Shown: positions 1 to 8,699 of the stretch, one piece after another | Numbering within the stretch: the first letter of the stretch is position 1 | Layout: the number at the start of each line of letters is the position of its first letter | Assembly: GCF_042788235.1 (NCBI RefSeq) | Contig: NZ_JBHZOL010000021.1 | Span: 124,001-188,000, forward strand | Direction: 5' to 3' | Source: Sphaerothrix epifaneia | GTDB taxonomy: Bacteria > Cyanobacteriota > Cyanobacteriia > Phormidesmidales > Phormidesmidaceae | DNA length: 64,000 nt | Made by a program: the position numbers and the translations under genes | The notes under the pieces: generated by a model | The model's database searches: none | What the model saw: the letters and a program-made list of their open reading frames with translations, nothing else | Told to the model about the DNA's origin: nothing

Positions 1-956
1 CAACGGGAATTAACTTAAAGGGTTCTCCTCTGGGAGAGTCTGATCGGTTGCTGACAATTTTGACTCAGGAACAAGGGTTGGTTCGCGTCGTCGCGCCTGG
101 GGCACGTAAACATAATTCCCGCTTGGCAGGACGTAGTGGTCTTTTTGTGATTAATCAGCTGCTGCTGGCTAAAGGCAAAAGCTTAGACAGAATATCACAA
201 GCTGAGACGGTCAGATCCTTCCCGGGTTTAAGCTCAAACTTAACCAAGCTAACGGCCAGTCAATATTTGGCTGAACTAACGCTTTATCAAGCCTTGAGTG
301 AACAGCCTCAAGAGTCGCTCTTTTGCCTTTTAACTGAGCATTTAGAGCGTTTAGAACAAGCGACGGCTGCTGCCGTTCTGCCTTGTCTGGCTCAGGCGAC
401 CTTTCATTTGTTGGCTCTAGCCGGAATTGCGCCTCAGGTTCACCTCTGCTGTATTACTCAAGAACCGATCGTACCCGATCTTTTAGACCCAGATTGGCAA
501 GTGGGCTTTAGTCTCTCGGCAGGCGGAACGGTACGGATGACTGAACTGGATGGCTTAGGCGATCGCGTCGAGTCTTCTCAGCAAAAATCAACTCCACAAA
601 CCCAAAAGCAACCTGTTGAAGAGAAGATCGTTCGTTCATCAGTGGCGGCCATGTCTACCAGCAGGCGGGTGCCCTCAGGCAGAGGTTCTTCGAGCCGCCA
701 GCGCAAAGTAGATCAGGTATTTCGGCTGAATGCTTTGGAACTAGCGTTGTTTCAACAGCTTAGTCAGCCACAACTACTGGTTGTTCAGCCGATGGCAGTG
801 GCGCTCCCGGCGGCTGTCACTACGAGTCCCCATCATTTGTGGTACCGGATAGAGCGGTTTCTCAGACACTATGCCCAATATCATCTAGATAGGTCAATCC
901 GATCGGCGTCCTTAATCGATGCCTGTTTTTCTTCCCCTTCACCGTCGTTTAATTAA
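1..956 (+). CDS. recO: DNA repair protein RecO (5' end outside window)
   Basis: RecO helps load RecA on gapped DNA in the RecFOR recombinational repair pathway. The open frame runs in from the window edge (first full codon at base 3), and the residues before the first internal TTG at 48 (GINLKGSPLGESDRLL) are the typical RecO N-terminal OB-fold start, so the true start lies upstream. The helical middle and C-terminal region follow. About 50 Ser/Gln/Arg-rich residues (bases roughly 550-710) sit inside the C-terminal half and look like a flexible insertion. A GCGATCGC site lies within the insertion boundary. An MFS gene follows after 16 bp and may be co-transcribed. The family call is firm; the function of the insertion is unknown. 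Confidence 0.93.
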   Translation, partial: TGINLKGSPLGESDRLLTILTQEQGLVRVVAPGARKHNSRLAGRSGLFVINQLLLAKGKSLDRISQAETVRSFPGLSSNLTKLTASQYLAELTLYQALSEQPQESLFCLLTEHLERLEQATAAAVLPCLAQATFHLLALAGIAPQVHLCCITQEPIVPDLLDPDWQVGFSLSAGGTVRMTELDGLGDRVESSQQKSTPQTQKQPVEEKIVRSSVAAMSTSRRVPSGRGSSSRQRKVDQVFRLNALELALFQQLSQPQLLVVQPMAVALPAAVTTSPHHLWYRIERFLRHYAQYHLDRSIRSASLIDACFSSPSPSFN

Positions 957-972
957 CTTCATTTCCTGATTT

Positions 973-2424
973 ATGTTTCAAGAATCCGACGCAGACATCA
1001 CTAAAACAGTGACTGCCCCTGACCCCTGCCCGGATAGGCCAGTGAAGTCTCGGACAGCGGTTTGCGCTGAAGATTCTAAGGATCAACCGGATGCCGCCGC
1101 GTCGTCAAATACCGTATCGTCAGCTCAAACGTCAGAATCGGTTCGAGGATTTTGGCCAGTCTTACAAAACGCCAATTTTTTAACCCTTTGGAGTGGCCAA
1201 GTCTTTTCTCAACTGGCTGATAAGGTCTACCTAGTGCTGATGATTTCTATCATTGCTAGCCAGTTTGAGTCCCCCGGACAAACGATTAGTGGCTGGGTAT
1301 CGGCCATTATGATTGCGTTTACGATTCCAGCAGTTTTGTTTGGTTCACTGGCGGGTGTCTATGTAGACCATTGGGCTAAGAAGCCCGTCCTTGTGATTAC
1401 TAACCTGTTGCGAGGCGTGCTAGTGGTTCTTTTGCCAGGTTTGCTATGGCTGTCGCAAGATTGGGGGACGTTCGAGGGACTGCCCATTGGATTTTGTCTT
1501 TTGCTGGTGACAACTTTTTTGGTGTCAACCCTAACTCAGTTTTTCGCCCCTGCTGAGCAAGCGGTGATTCCTCTTGTGGTTAAGCAAGGCAATTTGCTGT
1601 CGGCCAATTCTCTGTACACAACAACGATGATGGCTTCCGTCATTATCGGTTTTGCCGTGGGAGAACCTCTACTGGCGATCGCAGATCGCTGGCTTGCGCC
1701 TTTAGATGGCGGCTCTGGCATGGGTAAAGATATTTTAGTGGGAGTGAGCTATGGCTTAGCGGGCTTATTGCTGTTACTGCTAAACCCCCACGAAAAGCGC
1801 GCTGCCAAGCAAAGCGAACCCCACGTTTGGCGAGATATTCGAGAAGGGTTGCAATATATTCAGCAGCAGCCTTTAGTTCGCAGTGCTTTAATTCAGCTTG
1901 TGTTGCTGTTTTCGGTATTTGCAGCACTTGCGGTTTTAGCAGTGCGCTTGGCTGAAGTAATTACGGTATTAAAGTCTTCTCAGTTTGGTTTTTTGCTAGC
2001 AATGGCTGGTGTGGGCATGGCTATAGGCGCAGCTTTGATCGGTCAGTTTGGCCAGCGCTTTGCCCGCAGCCATTTAAATGTTGTTGGTTCAGCGGGGATT
2101 ACGGCTACGCTGATAGGTCTGGCCTTTTTTGCCGAAAGCCTCTGGATCTGTTTACTGTTAATTGGTTTGTTAGGGTTGTTTGCTGCGGTTGTTGGCATTC
2201 CGATGCAAACAACCATCCAAGAAAAAACGCCTGAAGACATGCGAGGTAAGGTTTTTGGGTTGCAAAATAATTTGATTAATATTGCCTTGAGTTTGCCATT
2301 GGCACTGGCTGGGCTAGCGGAAACCTTTTTGGGATTGAAGACGGTGTTTTTGGGATTGGCAGCATTGGTCATAACTGGTGGAATTGTCACTTGGTATATC
2401 AGTCGTCCAAAGTTGACCGCTTGA
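973..2424 (+). CDS. MFS transporter, putative efflux type
   Basis: A 483-residue major facilitator protein of the inner membrane. About 58 hydrophilic, Ser/Asp-rich residues precede a run of hydrophobic segments consistent with 11-12 transmembrane helices. A loop after helix 2 (GVYVDHWAKKPVLV) resembles the MFS motif-A region. The family includes drug and metabolite exporters, but nothing in the sequence fixes the substrate. It starts 16 bp after recO with an ATG, so it probably shares that transcript. The nearby glycosyltransferase does not prove a common pathway. Confidence 0.85.
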   Translation: MFQESDADITKTVTAPDPCPDRPVKSRTAVCAEDSKDQPDAAASSNTVSSAQTSESVRGFWPVLQNANFLTLWSGQVFSQLADKVYLVLMISIIASQFESPGQTISGWVSAIMIAFTIPAVLFGSLAGVYVDHWAKKPVLVITNLLRGVLVVLLPGLLWLSQDWGTFEGLPIGFCLLLVTTFLVSTLTQFFAPAEQAVIPLVVKQGNLLSANSLYTTTMMASVIIGFAVGEPLLAIADRWLAPLDGGSGMGKDILVGVSYGLAGLLLLLLNPHEKRAAKQSEPHVWRDIREGLQYIQQQPLVRSALIQLVLLFSVFAALAVLAVRLAEVITVLKSSQFGFLLAMAGVGMAIGAALIGQFGQRFARSHLNVVGSAGITATLIGLAFFAESLWICLLLIGLLGLFAAVVGIPMQTTIQEKTPEDMRGKVFGLQNNLINIALSLPLALAGLAETFLGLKTVFLGLAALVITGGIVTWYISRPKLTA

Positions 2425-2529
2425 GAATCTGCTGAGAAGCGGCTATATACTTGTTAAGTTCTCCCAAAGTCATGGCTTGACGATTTTTAGTCGGCTTTCC
2501 TGGCTGCTGTTAGCTCTCTCTTTAATTGA

Positions 2530-3681
2530 ATGCACATCGCTTGGCTTGGTAAAAAATCTCCTTTTTGCGGCAATGTTACCTATGGTCGGGAGATTACGAA
2601 TGCTTTACTAGACCGCGGGCATCGGGTAACTTTCCTTCATTTTGCTCAGCCTGAAGAGGAAACGCCAAGCGATCGCCCTGATTGCCAGGAAGTTTCGCTG
2701 CCTTTTATTTTTAAGTCTCAGATTCTCACGATTCCGTCTTTTCGCTCAGGCAAGTTGCTGATGCAGGCGCTCAAGCGACTGAAGCCAGATATTGTTCACG
2801 CCTCGTTGACCTTGTCGCCGCTTGACTTTCGTTTGCCTGAAATTTGTCAAGAGTTGGGGATTCCCCTGGTAGCGACTTTTCACCCGGCTTTTGATCGGCG
2901 GCGACGGAACCTGACTTCTGGTACCCAGCACTTAACTTATCAAATTTATGCTCCTTGCCTAGCCCATTACGATCGCGTGATTATTTTTTCTCAGATTCAG
3001 CGAGATCTGCTGGTAAAGCTGGGGGTTCCCGCTTCACGGGTAAGCGTTATTCCCAACGGGGTTGACATTGACAAATATGCGCCTGGGTTTTCTCCCGTCA
3101 AACAAGAATTTGGGGCAGAGCGGCTGTTTGTCTATCAGGGACGGCTTTCAATTGAGAAAAACGTTGAGTCTTTGCTGCGAGGCTGGAAGCAGGCTAAATT
3201 AGCACCTAGCAGTAAGCTGGTAATTGTGGGCAGTGGGCCTTTAACCTCCTCGCTGCGAGCTTTTTATGGCTCTGAAGAAAATGTGATTTGGCTGGGGTTT
3301 GTGGCTGATGAGCAGCGCCGAATCGAAATTTTGCGCGGAGCTGACGTGTTTATTTTGCCTTCGCTAGTTGAAGGGCTTTCGCTTTCGCTTCTTGAAGGAA
3401 TGGCTTGCGAAGCGGCCTGTATTGCCACTGATGCGGGGGCTGACGGCGAGGTATTAGAAAATGGAGCTGGGGTTATTTTAGATACTCAGCGGGTGTCAAC
3501 CCAGCTACAGGCTTTGCTCCCGGTCTTTCAAGACCATCCAGAAATGACGACGCTGTTGGGACGAAAAGCCCGACAGCGGGTGCTAGAGCGTTATACCTTA
3601 GGAGGCAATATTAGCCAGCTAGAAGCCCTCTATGCTGAAACGCTGCGAACTTCTCGCCTTTATCTCAGTCGCGGTGCTTAA
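2530..3681 (+). CDS. Glycosyltransferase family 4 (GT-B fold)
   Basis: A 383-residue glycosyltransferase. The N-terminal Rossmann half begins MHIAWLGKKSPFCGNVTYG and the C-terminal half holds the GT4 signatures: the IPNGVD segment at the domain junction, YQGRLSIEKN, and an E-x7-E pair in VEGLSLSLLE that normally contacts the sugar nucleotide. Length is normal for GT4. The N-terminus reminds me of the cyanobacterial digalactosyldiacylglycerol synthase DgdA (GT4), but this is recollection and not a proven orthology, so no symbol is given. It stands alone, 105 bp after the MFS gene and convergent with obg. Confidence 0.85.
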   Translation: MHIAWLGKKSPFCGNVTYGREITNALLDRGHRVTFLHFAQPEEETPSDRPDCQEVSLPFIFKSQILTIPSFRSGKLLMQALKRLKPDIVHASLTLSPLDFRLPEICQELGIPLVATFHPAFDRRRRNLTSGTQHLTYQIYAPCLAHYDRVIIFSQIQRDLLVKLGVPASRVSVIPNGVDIDKYAPGFSPVKQEFGAERLFVYQGRLSIEKNVESLLRGWKQAKLAPSSKLVIVGSGPLTSSLRAFYGSEENVIWLGFVADEQRRIEILRGADVFILPSLVEGLSLSLLEGMACEAACIATDAGADGEVLENGAGVILDTQRVSTQLQALLPVFQDHPEMTTLLGRKARQRVLERYTLGGNISQLEALYAETLRTSRLYLSRGA

Positions 3682-3788
3682 GCAACATTGCCCAGCGGAC
3701 GTGCTGTTTTTCCCGTTGGTTTATTGCCTGTGCAGGTAAGAACGATAGCTACGGTTTTACCTTTTTGTTGGTCAACTTTTTGTCATGG

Positions 3789-4835
3789 CTAAACAAATTC
3801 AGTTGTAGACAAAAAAGAAGATTCTGGAGTAGCTGGTTCTGGCGGAGGCTGATCTAAGACTTGCCAAACTGCTTGCATTAGCGCGTCTAAGCCCGTACCG
3901 GCGACGGCTGAAATACAAAAAACGCTGGTTTGGGCAGTCGCTTCAAGGTCGGCTGCGATCGCCTTTACCACCTCAGGAGAAAGCGCCTCGACTTTATTGA
4001 GGGCTAGAATTTGTGGGCGATCGCCTAGGGTTTCGCTATAGGCGCTGAGTTCGGTTTGAATAGTGAGATAGTTTTGGACAGGGTCTTCAGCCGTTGCGTC
4101 AACTAAATGCAGCAGCAAACGCGTGCGTTCGACATGACGCAAAAATTCATGACCCAAGCCTAAACCTGTATGGGCACCCGCAATTAGCCCAGGAATATCC
4201 GCAAATACGGTGCCGTCACCCGTTGCTTTGCGAACCACGCCGAGGTTGGGAACCAAGGTGGTAAAAGGATAATCGGCAATTTTAGGTCGAGCTGAAGATA
4301 AAGCCGCAATCAGGGTTGATTTACCAGCATTCGGTAACCCAATAATGCCGACTTCAGCGATCAGCTTGAGTTCTAATCGGATGCGTCGTTCTTCACCGGG
4401 TAGCCCTGGTAAAGCTCGCTCAGGAGCACGGTTGCGATTGCTCAAAAAGTGACGATTACCCAAACCGCCTTTGCCCCCTTGAGCCACACAAAGGCTCTGT
4501 CCGGGCTGTACTAAATCTCCTAGTAGTTCGCCTGTGGCAGCATCATAGACAACCGTGCCACAGGGCACCTCAATCTGGCGATCGCGCCCGGCTGCTCCGG
4601 TTTTGTTTTTGGGGCCACCTCGTTCGCCATTTTCTGCTTTAAAGCTATGGGCATACTTAAAGTCTAAAAGCGTTTGCAGGTGGTTAACAGCCACTAAATA
4701 GACCGATCCACCTGGGCCACCATTGCCACCTGCTGGGCCACCTGCTGGCACGTACTTCTCTCGTCGAAAGGCGACTAAGCCATCTCCACCGTTGCCTGCG
4801 ATTACGTCTACCTCTGCCTGGTCGATAAATTGCAT
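3789..4835 (-). CDS. obg: GTPase Obg/CgtA
   Basis: A ribosome-associated GTPase involved in 50S maturation and stress control. The N-terminal Gly-rich Obg fold (residues 1-158, with GGDGLVAFRREKYVPAGGP) is followed by the G domain: P-loop GLPNAGKST, switch PFTTLVPNLG and DIPG. The G4 motif reads NKVE where NKxD is expected, and G5 is SA. There is no long C-terminal extension, so this is the short form. Its ATG overlaps the stop of the upstream DUF4168 gene by one base, so the two are translationally coupled. Function is firm; the NKVE substitution is listed as a finding. Confidence 0.96.
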   Translation of the reverse strand: MQFIDQAEVDVIAGNGGDGLVAFRREKYVPAGGPAGGNGGPGGSVYLVAVNHLQTLLDFKYAHSFKAENGERGGPKNKTGAAGRDRQIEVPCGTVVYDAATGELLGDLVQPGQSLCVAQGGKGGLGNRHFLSNRNRAPERALPGLPGEERRIRLELKLIAEVGIIGLPNAGKSTLIAALSSARPKIADYPFTTLVPNLGVVRKATGDGTVFADIPGLIAGAHTGLGLGHEFLRHVERTRLLLHLVDATAEDPVQNYLTIQTELSAYSETLGDRPQILALNKVEALSPEVVKAIAADLEATAQTSVFCISAVAGTGLDALMQAVWQVLDQPPPEPATPESSFLSTTEFV

Positions 4836-5374
4836 TACTGCTGTAAGTCAATCATTGCTTGACGAATTTGTTCTTGAAGAGCGGGGGTTTGCTGATGCGC
4901 TGCTGTAATTTCGTTAAAACGACTAACGCTTAAACCATTGCTGACGACAATTTCGGCAGCTTGAGTACAATAGCGAACGATAATTTCTCGCACCTGGCTG
5001 CGGATACGACGCGGCAAATTTGACAGGCTGTTGGCATTGGGGCAGCTCATGTCTAGCTCACTCGCACTCAAATTTTCTGCCATGAGCAGATTTTTGACCC
5101 GAGTGTAAGCTTCGGTACGCGGCGCGTCCATTTGGAGAACGGATCGGGCGTAGCCCGTAATTTCTTCAGCGGTAATTGTTTCTGAGCGCGGTTGCGCTTG
5201 AGCCACACGGCTGGTGATGTGAAGCCCCGGAAGCGGTGAAGAAGTCTGCCGCCAGTTAACCTGAACGCCAGCAAGGCCGCTGAGGGTGACTAAAAGGCTG
5301 CTAAATGCCGAAACTGAACGAAGAATCTGTTGGCTAAAAGAAAATGAGTAGATATTAGAAGCTTGAATTGACAT
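4835..5374 (-). CDS. DUF4168 domain protein (copy 1)
   Basis: A 179-residue protein with a hydrophobic stretch near residues 20-40 that looks like a signal or anchor segment, followed by an exported-type helical domain. The C-terminal 90 residues match the DUF4168 pattern: a helix starting ITAEEITGYARSVLQMD, and a second helix with VSNGLSVSRFNEI that ends shortly before the C-terminus. The molecular role of DUF4168 is not known. It is the upstream partner of obg (one-base overlap), so it should share its mRNA. A second, shorter paralogue lies at 15596-16042. Confidence 0.75.
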   Translation of the reverse strand: MSIQASNIYSFSFSQQILRSVSAFSSLLVTLSGLAGVQVNWRQTSSPLPGLHITSRVAQAQPRSETITAEEITGYARSVLQMDAPRTEAYTRVKNLLMAENLSASELDMSCPNANSLSNLPRRIRSQVREIIVRYCTQAAEIVVSNGLSVSRFNEITAAHQQTPALQEQIRQAMIDLQQ

Positions 5375-5474
5375 TTTGCATTCTGGTTAACGACCAAAAC
5401 TATCTTAAAAAGTACATAGTCGCTTCAGACCATTCTACTGAAATGAAGTTCCGAAGGATGGCTGGCTTTATAGT

Positions 5475-6455
5475 TTACTGAAGAAGTTGAGAAATTTCGA
5501 TAATTTTTGTTTGCAGCGTGGGAATTTCGGCTTTACCTTGCTTGAGGCTGGCCTCTAATTCTAAAAGTTTATGCAGCGTTTGCTGCAAACTGTCTAACGC
5601 CAGGGAACGGACTTCTTTTTGCAGAAAATAAACTCGTTTGGGATTGCTTACTTCAGCCGCTTGAGCGATCGCTTTTTCATCTCGTTCGCCCGCCTGCATC
5701 ATCACCTTCACCCAAAGCCAGGTACGAAATTGACCGACCAGGGTAGAGACAATTCTCAAGCTTGGTTCGTTTCGCTCAATCAAATCGGTGACTAACTTGA
5801 GCGCCTGAGCCGTGTCGCCCTGTCGTAGGGCTGTGGCTAGCTGTAGACTGCTCTGGGTGTTGACGACAACCAAATGGGCCACAACCTCAGCGGCTAAGGG
5901 GAGTTGGCTGTCGCCTTGATAAATTTTGAGTTTTTCAATTTCGTTTACTAGCTGACGCGTGTTGTTGCCGACTGATTCAGCCAACAGCTCAACGGCCTCT
6001 GGCGTCAGGGTTAGCCCTGCCTGTTCCGCCGTCTGGAGAACCTGTTGCTGGAGCAGCTCAGTTTTCCAGGGGGGAATGGCAGAAAATTCTTGAATTTTGC
6101 CGTGTTTTTGCAATAACTTGGTTGATTTAAGCCGTCCATCAGGCTTTTGAGCGCTGGTAAAGAGCAAAATACTGGCCTCTGGCACAGCGGGTAGGGTGCG
6201 GCTGAGTTCTTGCAGGAGGGCTTCACTACAGCGTTGAAAAATAGCGGCGTTTTGCAACCAAACCACCCGTTTGCCACTACCAAAAGGCGGGGTTACGGCT
6301 TGATTGAGACCCTGGATTAGGCTTTCGGTTTGCTCGGCGCTGAGTTTGTCGTAGTTGAAGCTGTGCCATTGCGGATCTAGACTGCGATCGCATAAAGTTT
6401 TAATCGCTTGGCTCAGCCGAAAGTCATCATCGCCCCAAAATAAAAAAACTGGCAT
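5475..6455 (-). CDS. holA: DNA polymerase III delta subunit
   Basis: The clamp-loader delta subunit opens the beta sliding clamp during replication. The 326-residue protein has the usual order: an N-terminal AAA-like region beginning MPVFLFWGDDDF, no functional P-loop (normal for delta), a middle helical lid with ELLAESVGNNTRQLVNEIEK, and a C-terminal collar domain with helices around RTWLWVKVMM. Size is typical. It is divergent from cobH with only about 40 bp between starts, so the two promoters must overlap or lie inside the neighbouring genes. Confidence 0.92.
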   Translation of the reverse strand: MPVFLFWGDDDFRLSQAIKTLCDRSLDPQWHSFNYDKLSAEQTESLIQGLNQAVTPPFGSGKRVVWLQNAAIFQRCSEALLQELSRTLPAVPEASILLFTSAQKPDGRLKSTKLLQKHGKIQEFSAIPPWKTELLQQQVLQTAEQAGLTLTPEAVELLAESVGNNTRQLVNEIEKLKIYQGDSQLPLAAEVVAHLVVVNTQSSLQLATALRQGDTAQALKLVTDLIERNEPSLRIVSTLVGQFRTWLWVKVMMQAGERDEKAIAQAAEVSNPKRVYFLQKEVRSLALDSLQQTLHKLLELEASLKQGKAEIPTLQTKIIEISQLLQ

Positions 6456-6496
6456 AGCTCACGTCACAATGAGAAAGCAAATAATTTTTTGTGGCA

Positions 6497-7111
6497 ATGG
6501 CTTCTCTGGTTCAGCATCCGATTTTGCAGCAAAGTTTTGCCATTATTGACCGTGAAATTGGCATTCATGGGTTTACTCCAGACGAATATGCCGTAGTGCG
6601 TCGCGTTATTCACAGTACAGCCGATTTTGACTTTAAGCAGGCCATACGCTTTAGTGCAACGGCGATCGCAGTCGCAAAAAATACCCTGGTTACTGGCATA
6701 CCCTTGGTCGTGGATGTGAATATGGTCAGGCAGGGCGTGCAGACACTGGTCGCCCGCACCTTTGACAATCCTATCGTGGTGGCGGTGGATCAGGCGAAAG
6801 TGGCTTTACCGGGTAAAACGCGCACCGAAACGGGTCTGATTGAGTGCTGTCGTCAGTATCCGGAGGCAGTTTATGTCGTGGGTAATGCCCCTACAGCCTT
6901 AGCGGCGTTGTGCGCAGCGATCGCCGGGGGTCAGGTGCGTCCGGCTTTGGTGATTGGGGTACCTGTTGGTTTTGTCGGCGTAGAAGCGGCAAAGGCGCAG
7001 TTGGCTCGCCTAGAGATTCCTCAAATTGTGGTTGCTGGGCGCAAAGGTGGCTCTAGCGTGGCGGCTGCGATTGTAAATGCGCTGCTGGTGCTGGCTTGGG
7101 AGTCACTATGA
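6497..7111 (+). CDS. cobH: Precorrin-8X methylmutase
   Basis: Catalyses the methyl shift from C-11 to C-12 that makes hydrogenobyrinic/cobyrinic acid in cobalamin biosynthesis (CobH/CbiC). The 204-residue product carries the family features: VVRRVIHSTADFDF with the catalytic His, the KTRTETG segment, and the C-terminal GVPVGFVGVEAAK and GRKGGSSVAAAIVNALL. A GTG two codons earlier (6491) is an alternative start; neither has a strong ribosome site. The stop overlaps the cobL start as ATGA, showing translational coupling. Confidence 0.94.
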   Translation: MASLVQHPILQQSFAIIDREIGIHGFTPDEYAVVRRVIHSTADFDFKQAIRFSATAIAVAKNTLVTGIPLVVDVNMVRQGVQTLVARTFDNPIVVAVDQAKVALPGKTRTETGLIECCRQYPEAVYVVGNAPTALAALCAAIAGGQVRPALVIGVPVGFVGVEAAKAQLARLEIPQIVVAGRKGGSSVAAAIVNALLVLAWESL

Positions 7112-8355
7112 GCTACCCGCCCATTCAGGTGGTAGGCGTGGGAGCGGGGGGAAAGGCCGAACTTTCTCCGGCGATACAGTCGCTGATTGCGCAGGCAGAT
7201 TTGCTGGTAGGCAGCGATCGTCATTTGTCTTATTTCCCTCAAGAGACTGCCCAGCGGTTAGCCCTGAGTCCGTTATCGACGGCGATAGAAACGTTACAGG
7301 CGCAGCGGGCGCAGCAGCCTCAGCAACGGATTGTCATTTTGACCTCAGGCGATCCCCTATTTTTTGGGTTAGGCCGACTGTTGTTACAACATTTTGCCGC
7401 CGAGGAACTGGTTTTTCATCCGCACCTCAGCTCGATTCAGCTAGCGTTTAGTCGTCTAAAGCTTCCCTGGCAAGATGCTCAGATCGTTAGCTTGCATGGG
7501 CGATCGCTCGACAATTTGCTGCCAGCGCTCAAGCAAGGATCTGAAAAAATTGCCATTCTTACCGATGAACGATACCCACCTCAGGCGATCGCTGCAGGGT
7601 TACTGTCTTTGTCAGCACCTTATCAACTCTGGGTCTGTGAAAATTTAGGGGCTAAAACCGAGCGAGTTCACTGTTATCCCCCGGGGGCTGTGCCAACTCA
7701 AACGTTTGATCCTTTGAACGTTGTTGTCTTGATTCGTCAGCCTGAATCAGAGCAGCTAGACTTGTCTACCCTGCCGAGCTTTGGTCTGGCTGATGAACTC
7801 TTTTTAAGTTTTAGCGATCGCCCTGGTTTAATCACCAAACGCGAGGTGCGTCTGCTGGTTTTGGGCGAATTAGCGCTCAAGCCCCATCAGGTCGTGTGGG
7901 ACATCGGAGCAGGAACCGGATCGGTCAGCATTGAGATCGCTCGGTTACAGCCCAGCGCCACAGTATATGCAATTGAAAAAACTGCGGTTGGGGCAACGCT
8001 GATTCAGCAAAACTGTCAGCGGTTGGGGGTCGAGACGGTTAAGCTGGTGCAGCAAGTTGCGCCAGCGGCATTGGCTTCACTGCCTGCTCCCGATCGGGTT
8101 TTTATTGGCGGCAGCGGGGGGCATTTAGCTGAGATTTTGCAAGTGAGTAGCGAACGGCTACAACCCGGTGGCAGGATTGTACTAGCGCTGGCTACGTTAG
8201 AACACCTCAGTACGGTGTTGACGTGGCGGCAGCAGTGTTTGCCCGATTGGCGGCATTGGCTATTACAGGTACAGCTTTCCCGTTCGGCAGCAGTGGCAGA
8301 TTTAACCCGTTGGCTGCCTCTAAATCCGATAACGCTGGTAGTTTTGAGTCGGTAA
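7108..8355 (+). CDS. cobL: Precorrin-6Y C5,15-methyltransferase (CbiE-CbiT fusion)
   Basis: A bifunctional enzyme that methylates precorrin-6Y at C-5 and C-15 and decarboxylates the C-12 acetate. The N-terminal half is a tetrapyrrole methylase (VVGVGAGGKAELSPA, then LTSGDPLFFGLGR). The C-terminal half is a CbiT-type Rossmann methyltransferase with the SAM motif VWDIGAGTGSVSIEIA. The ATG at 7108 overlaps the cobH stop, which favours it over the in-frame TTG at 7096. Length (415 aa) matches CobL. Only these two cobalamin genes are clustered here. Confidence 0.95.
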   Translation: MSYPPIQVVGVGAGGKAELSPAIQSLIAQADLLVGSDRHLSYFPQETAQRLALSPLSTAIETLQAQRAQQPQQRIVILTSGDPLFFGLGRLLLQHFAAEELVFHPHLSSIQLAFSRLKLPWQDAQIVSLHGRSLDNLLPALKQGSEKIAILTDERYPPQAIAAGLLSLSAPYQLWVCENLGAKTERVHCYPPGAVPTQTFDPLNVVVLIRQPESEQLDLSTLPSFGLADELFLSFSDRPGLITKREVRLLVLGELALKPHQVVWDIGAGTGSVSIEIARLQPSATVYAIEKTAVGATLIQQNCQRLGVETVKLVQQVAPAALASLPAPDRVFIGGSGGHLAEILQVSSERLQPGGRIVLALATLEHLSTVLTWRQQCLPDWRHWLLQVQLSRSAAVADLTRWLPLNPITLVVLSR

Positions 8356-8364
8356 TCAGGTTTG

Positions 8365-8694
8365 ATGGCGCTAAAGAGTCAATTGACGTTCGGAAAAGCG
8401 ATCGCCTTACTGGGTACCTTACTGAGTTTGGTGCTTGGGCTGCTGATGGCAACGCCAGCCCAAGCCTTTTCTCATTGCCAGAACGTGGCAGGGCAGCAAA
8501 TCTGTATTCTAAGTCTTAAGCGCAGCGCCAAGTACTATTGGCAATACCGGGCTGAAATTAGTGTGGATGGGGTCAAGCTGGCCGCTGCTGTTTATGACTG
8601 TCGGCGGCAAGTGCAGATACGCTCAACTGGCGAAGCAGTACCGTTTCAAGCGAATGGCCCAGGTTTTTTAATTTGTAGCTTTTTCAAAAAATAA
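8365..8694 (+). CDS. Small secreted protein with four cysteines
   Basis: A 109-residue protein. It has a clear Sec signal peptide: a basic start (MALKSQLTFGK), a Leu-rich core and an ATPAQA cleavage site. The mature part of about 75 residues has four cysteines, each near a short conserved-looking turn (SHC, QIC, YDC, LIC), which could form two disulfides outside the cytoplasm. I do not recognise a family. It begins 9 bp after cobL and ends 5 bp before the SMP-30 gene, so it sits within one compact same-strand run. Confidence 0.65.
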   Translation: MALKSQLTFGKAIALLGTLLSLVLGLLMATPAQAFSHCQNVAGQQICILSLKRSAKYYWQYRAEISVDGVKLAAAVYDCRRQVQIRSTGEAVPFQANGPGFLICSFFKK

Positions 8695-8699
8695 AAACA

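Noticed and set aside
6456..6496. Cobalamin riboswitch before cobH
   Set aside because: The gap to divergent holA is about 40 bp, too short for the element.
7077..7451. 124-codon frame overlapping cobL start
   Set aside because: Composition and lack of start signal show a shadow of cobL in another frame.
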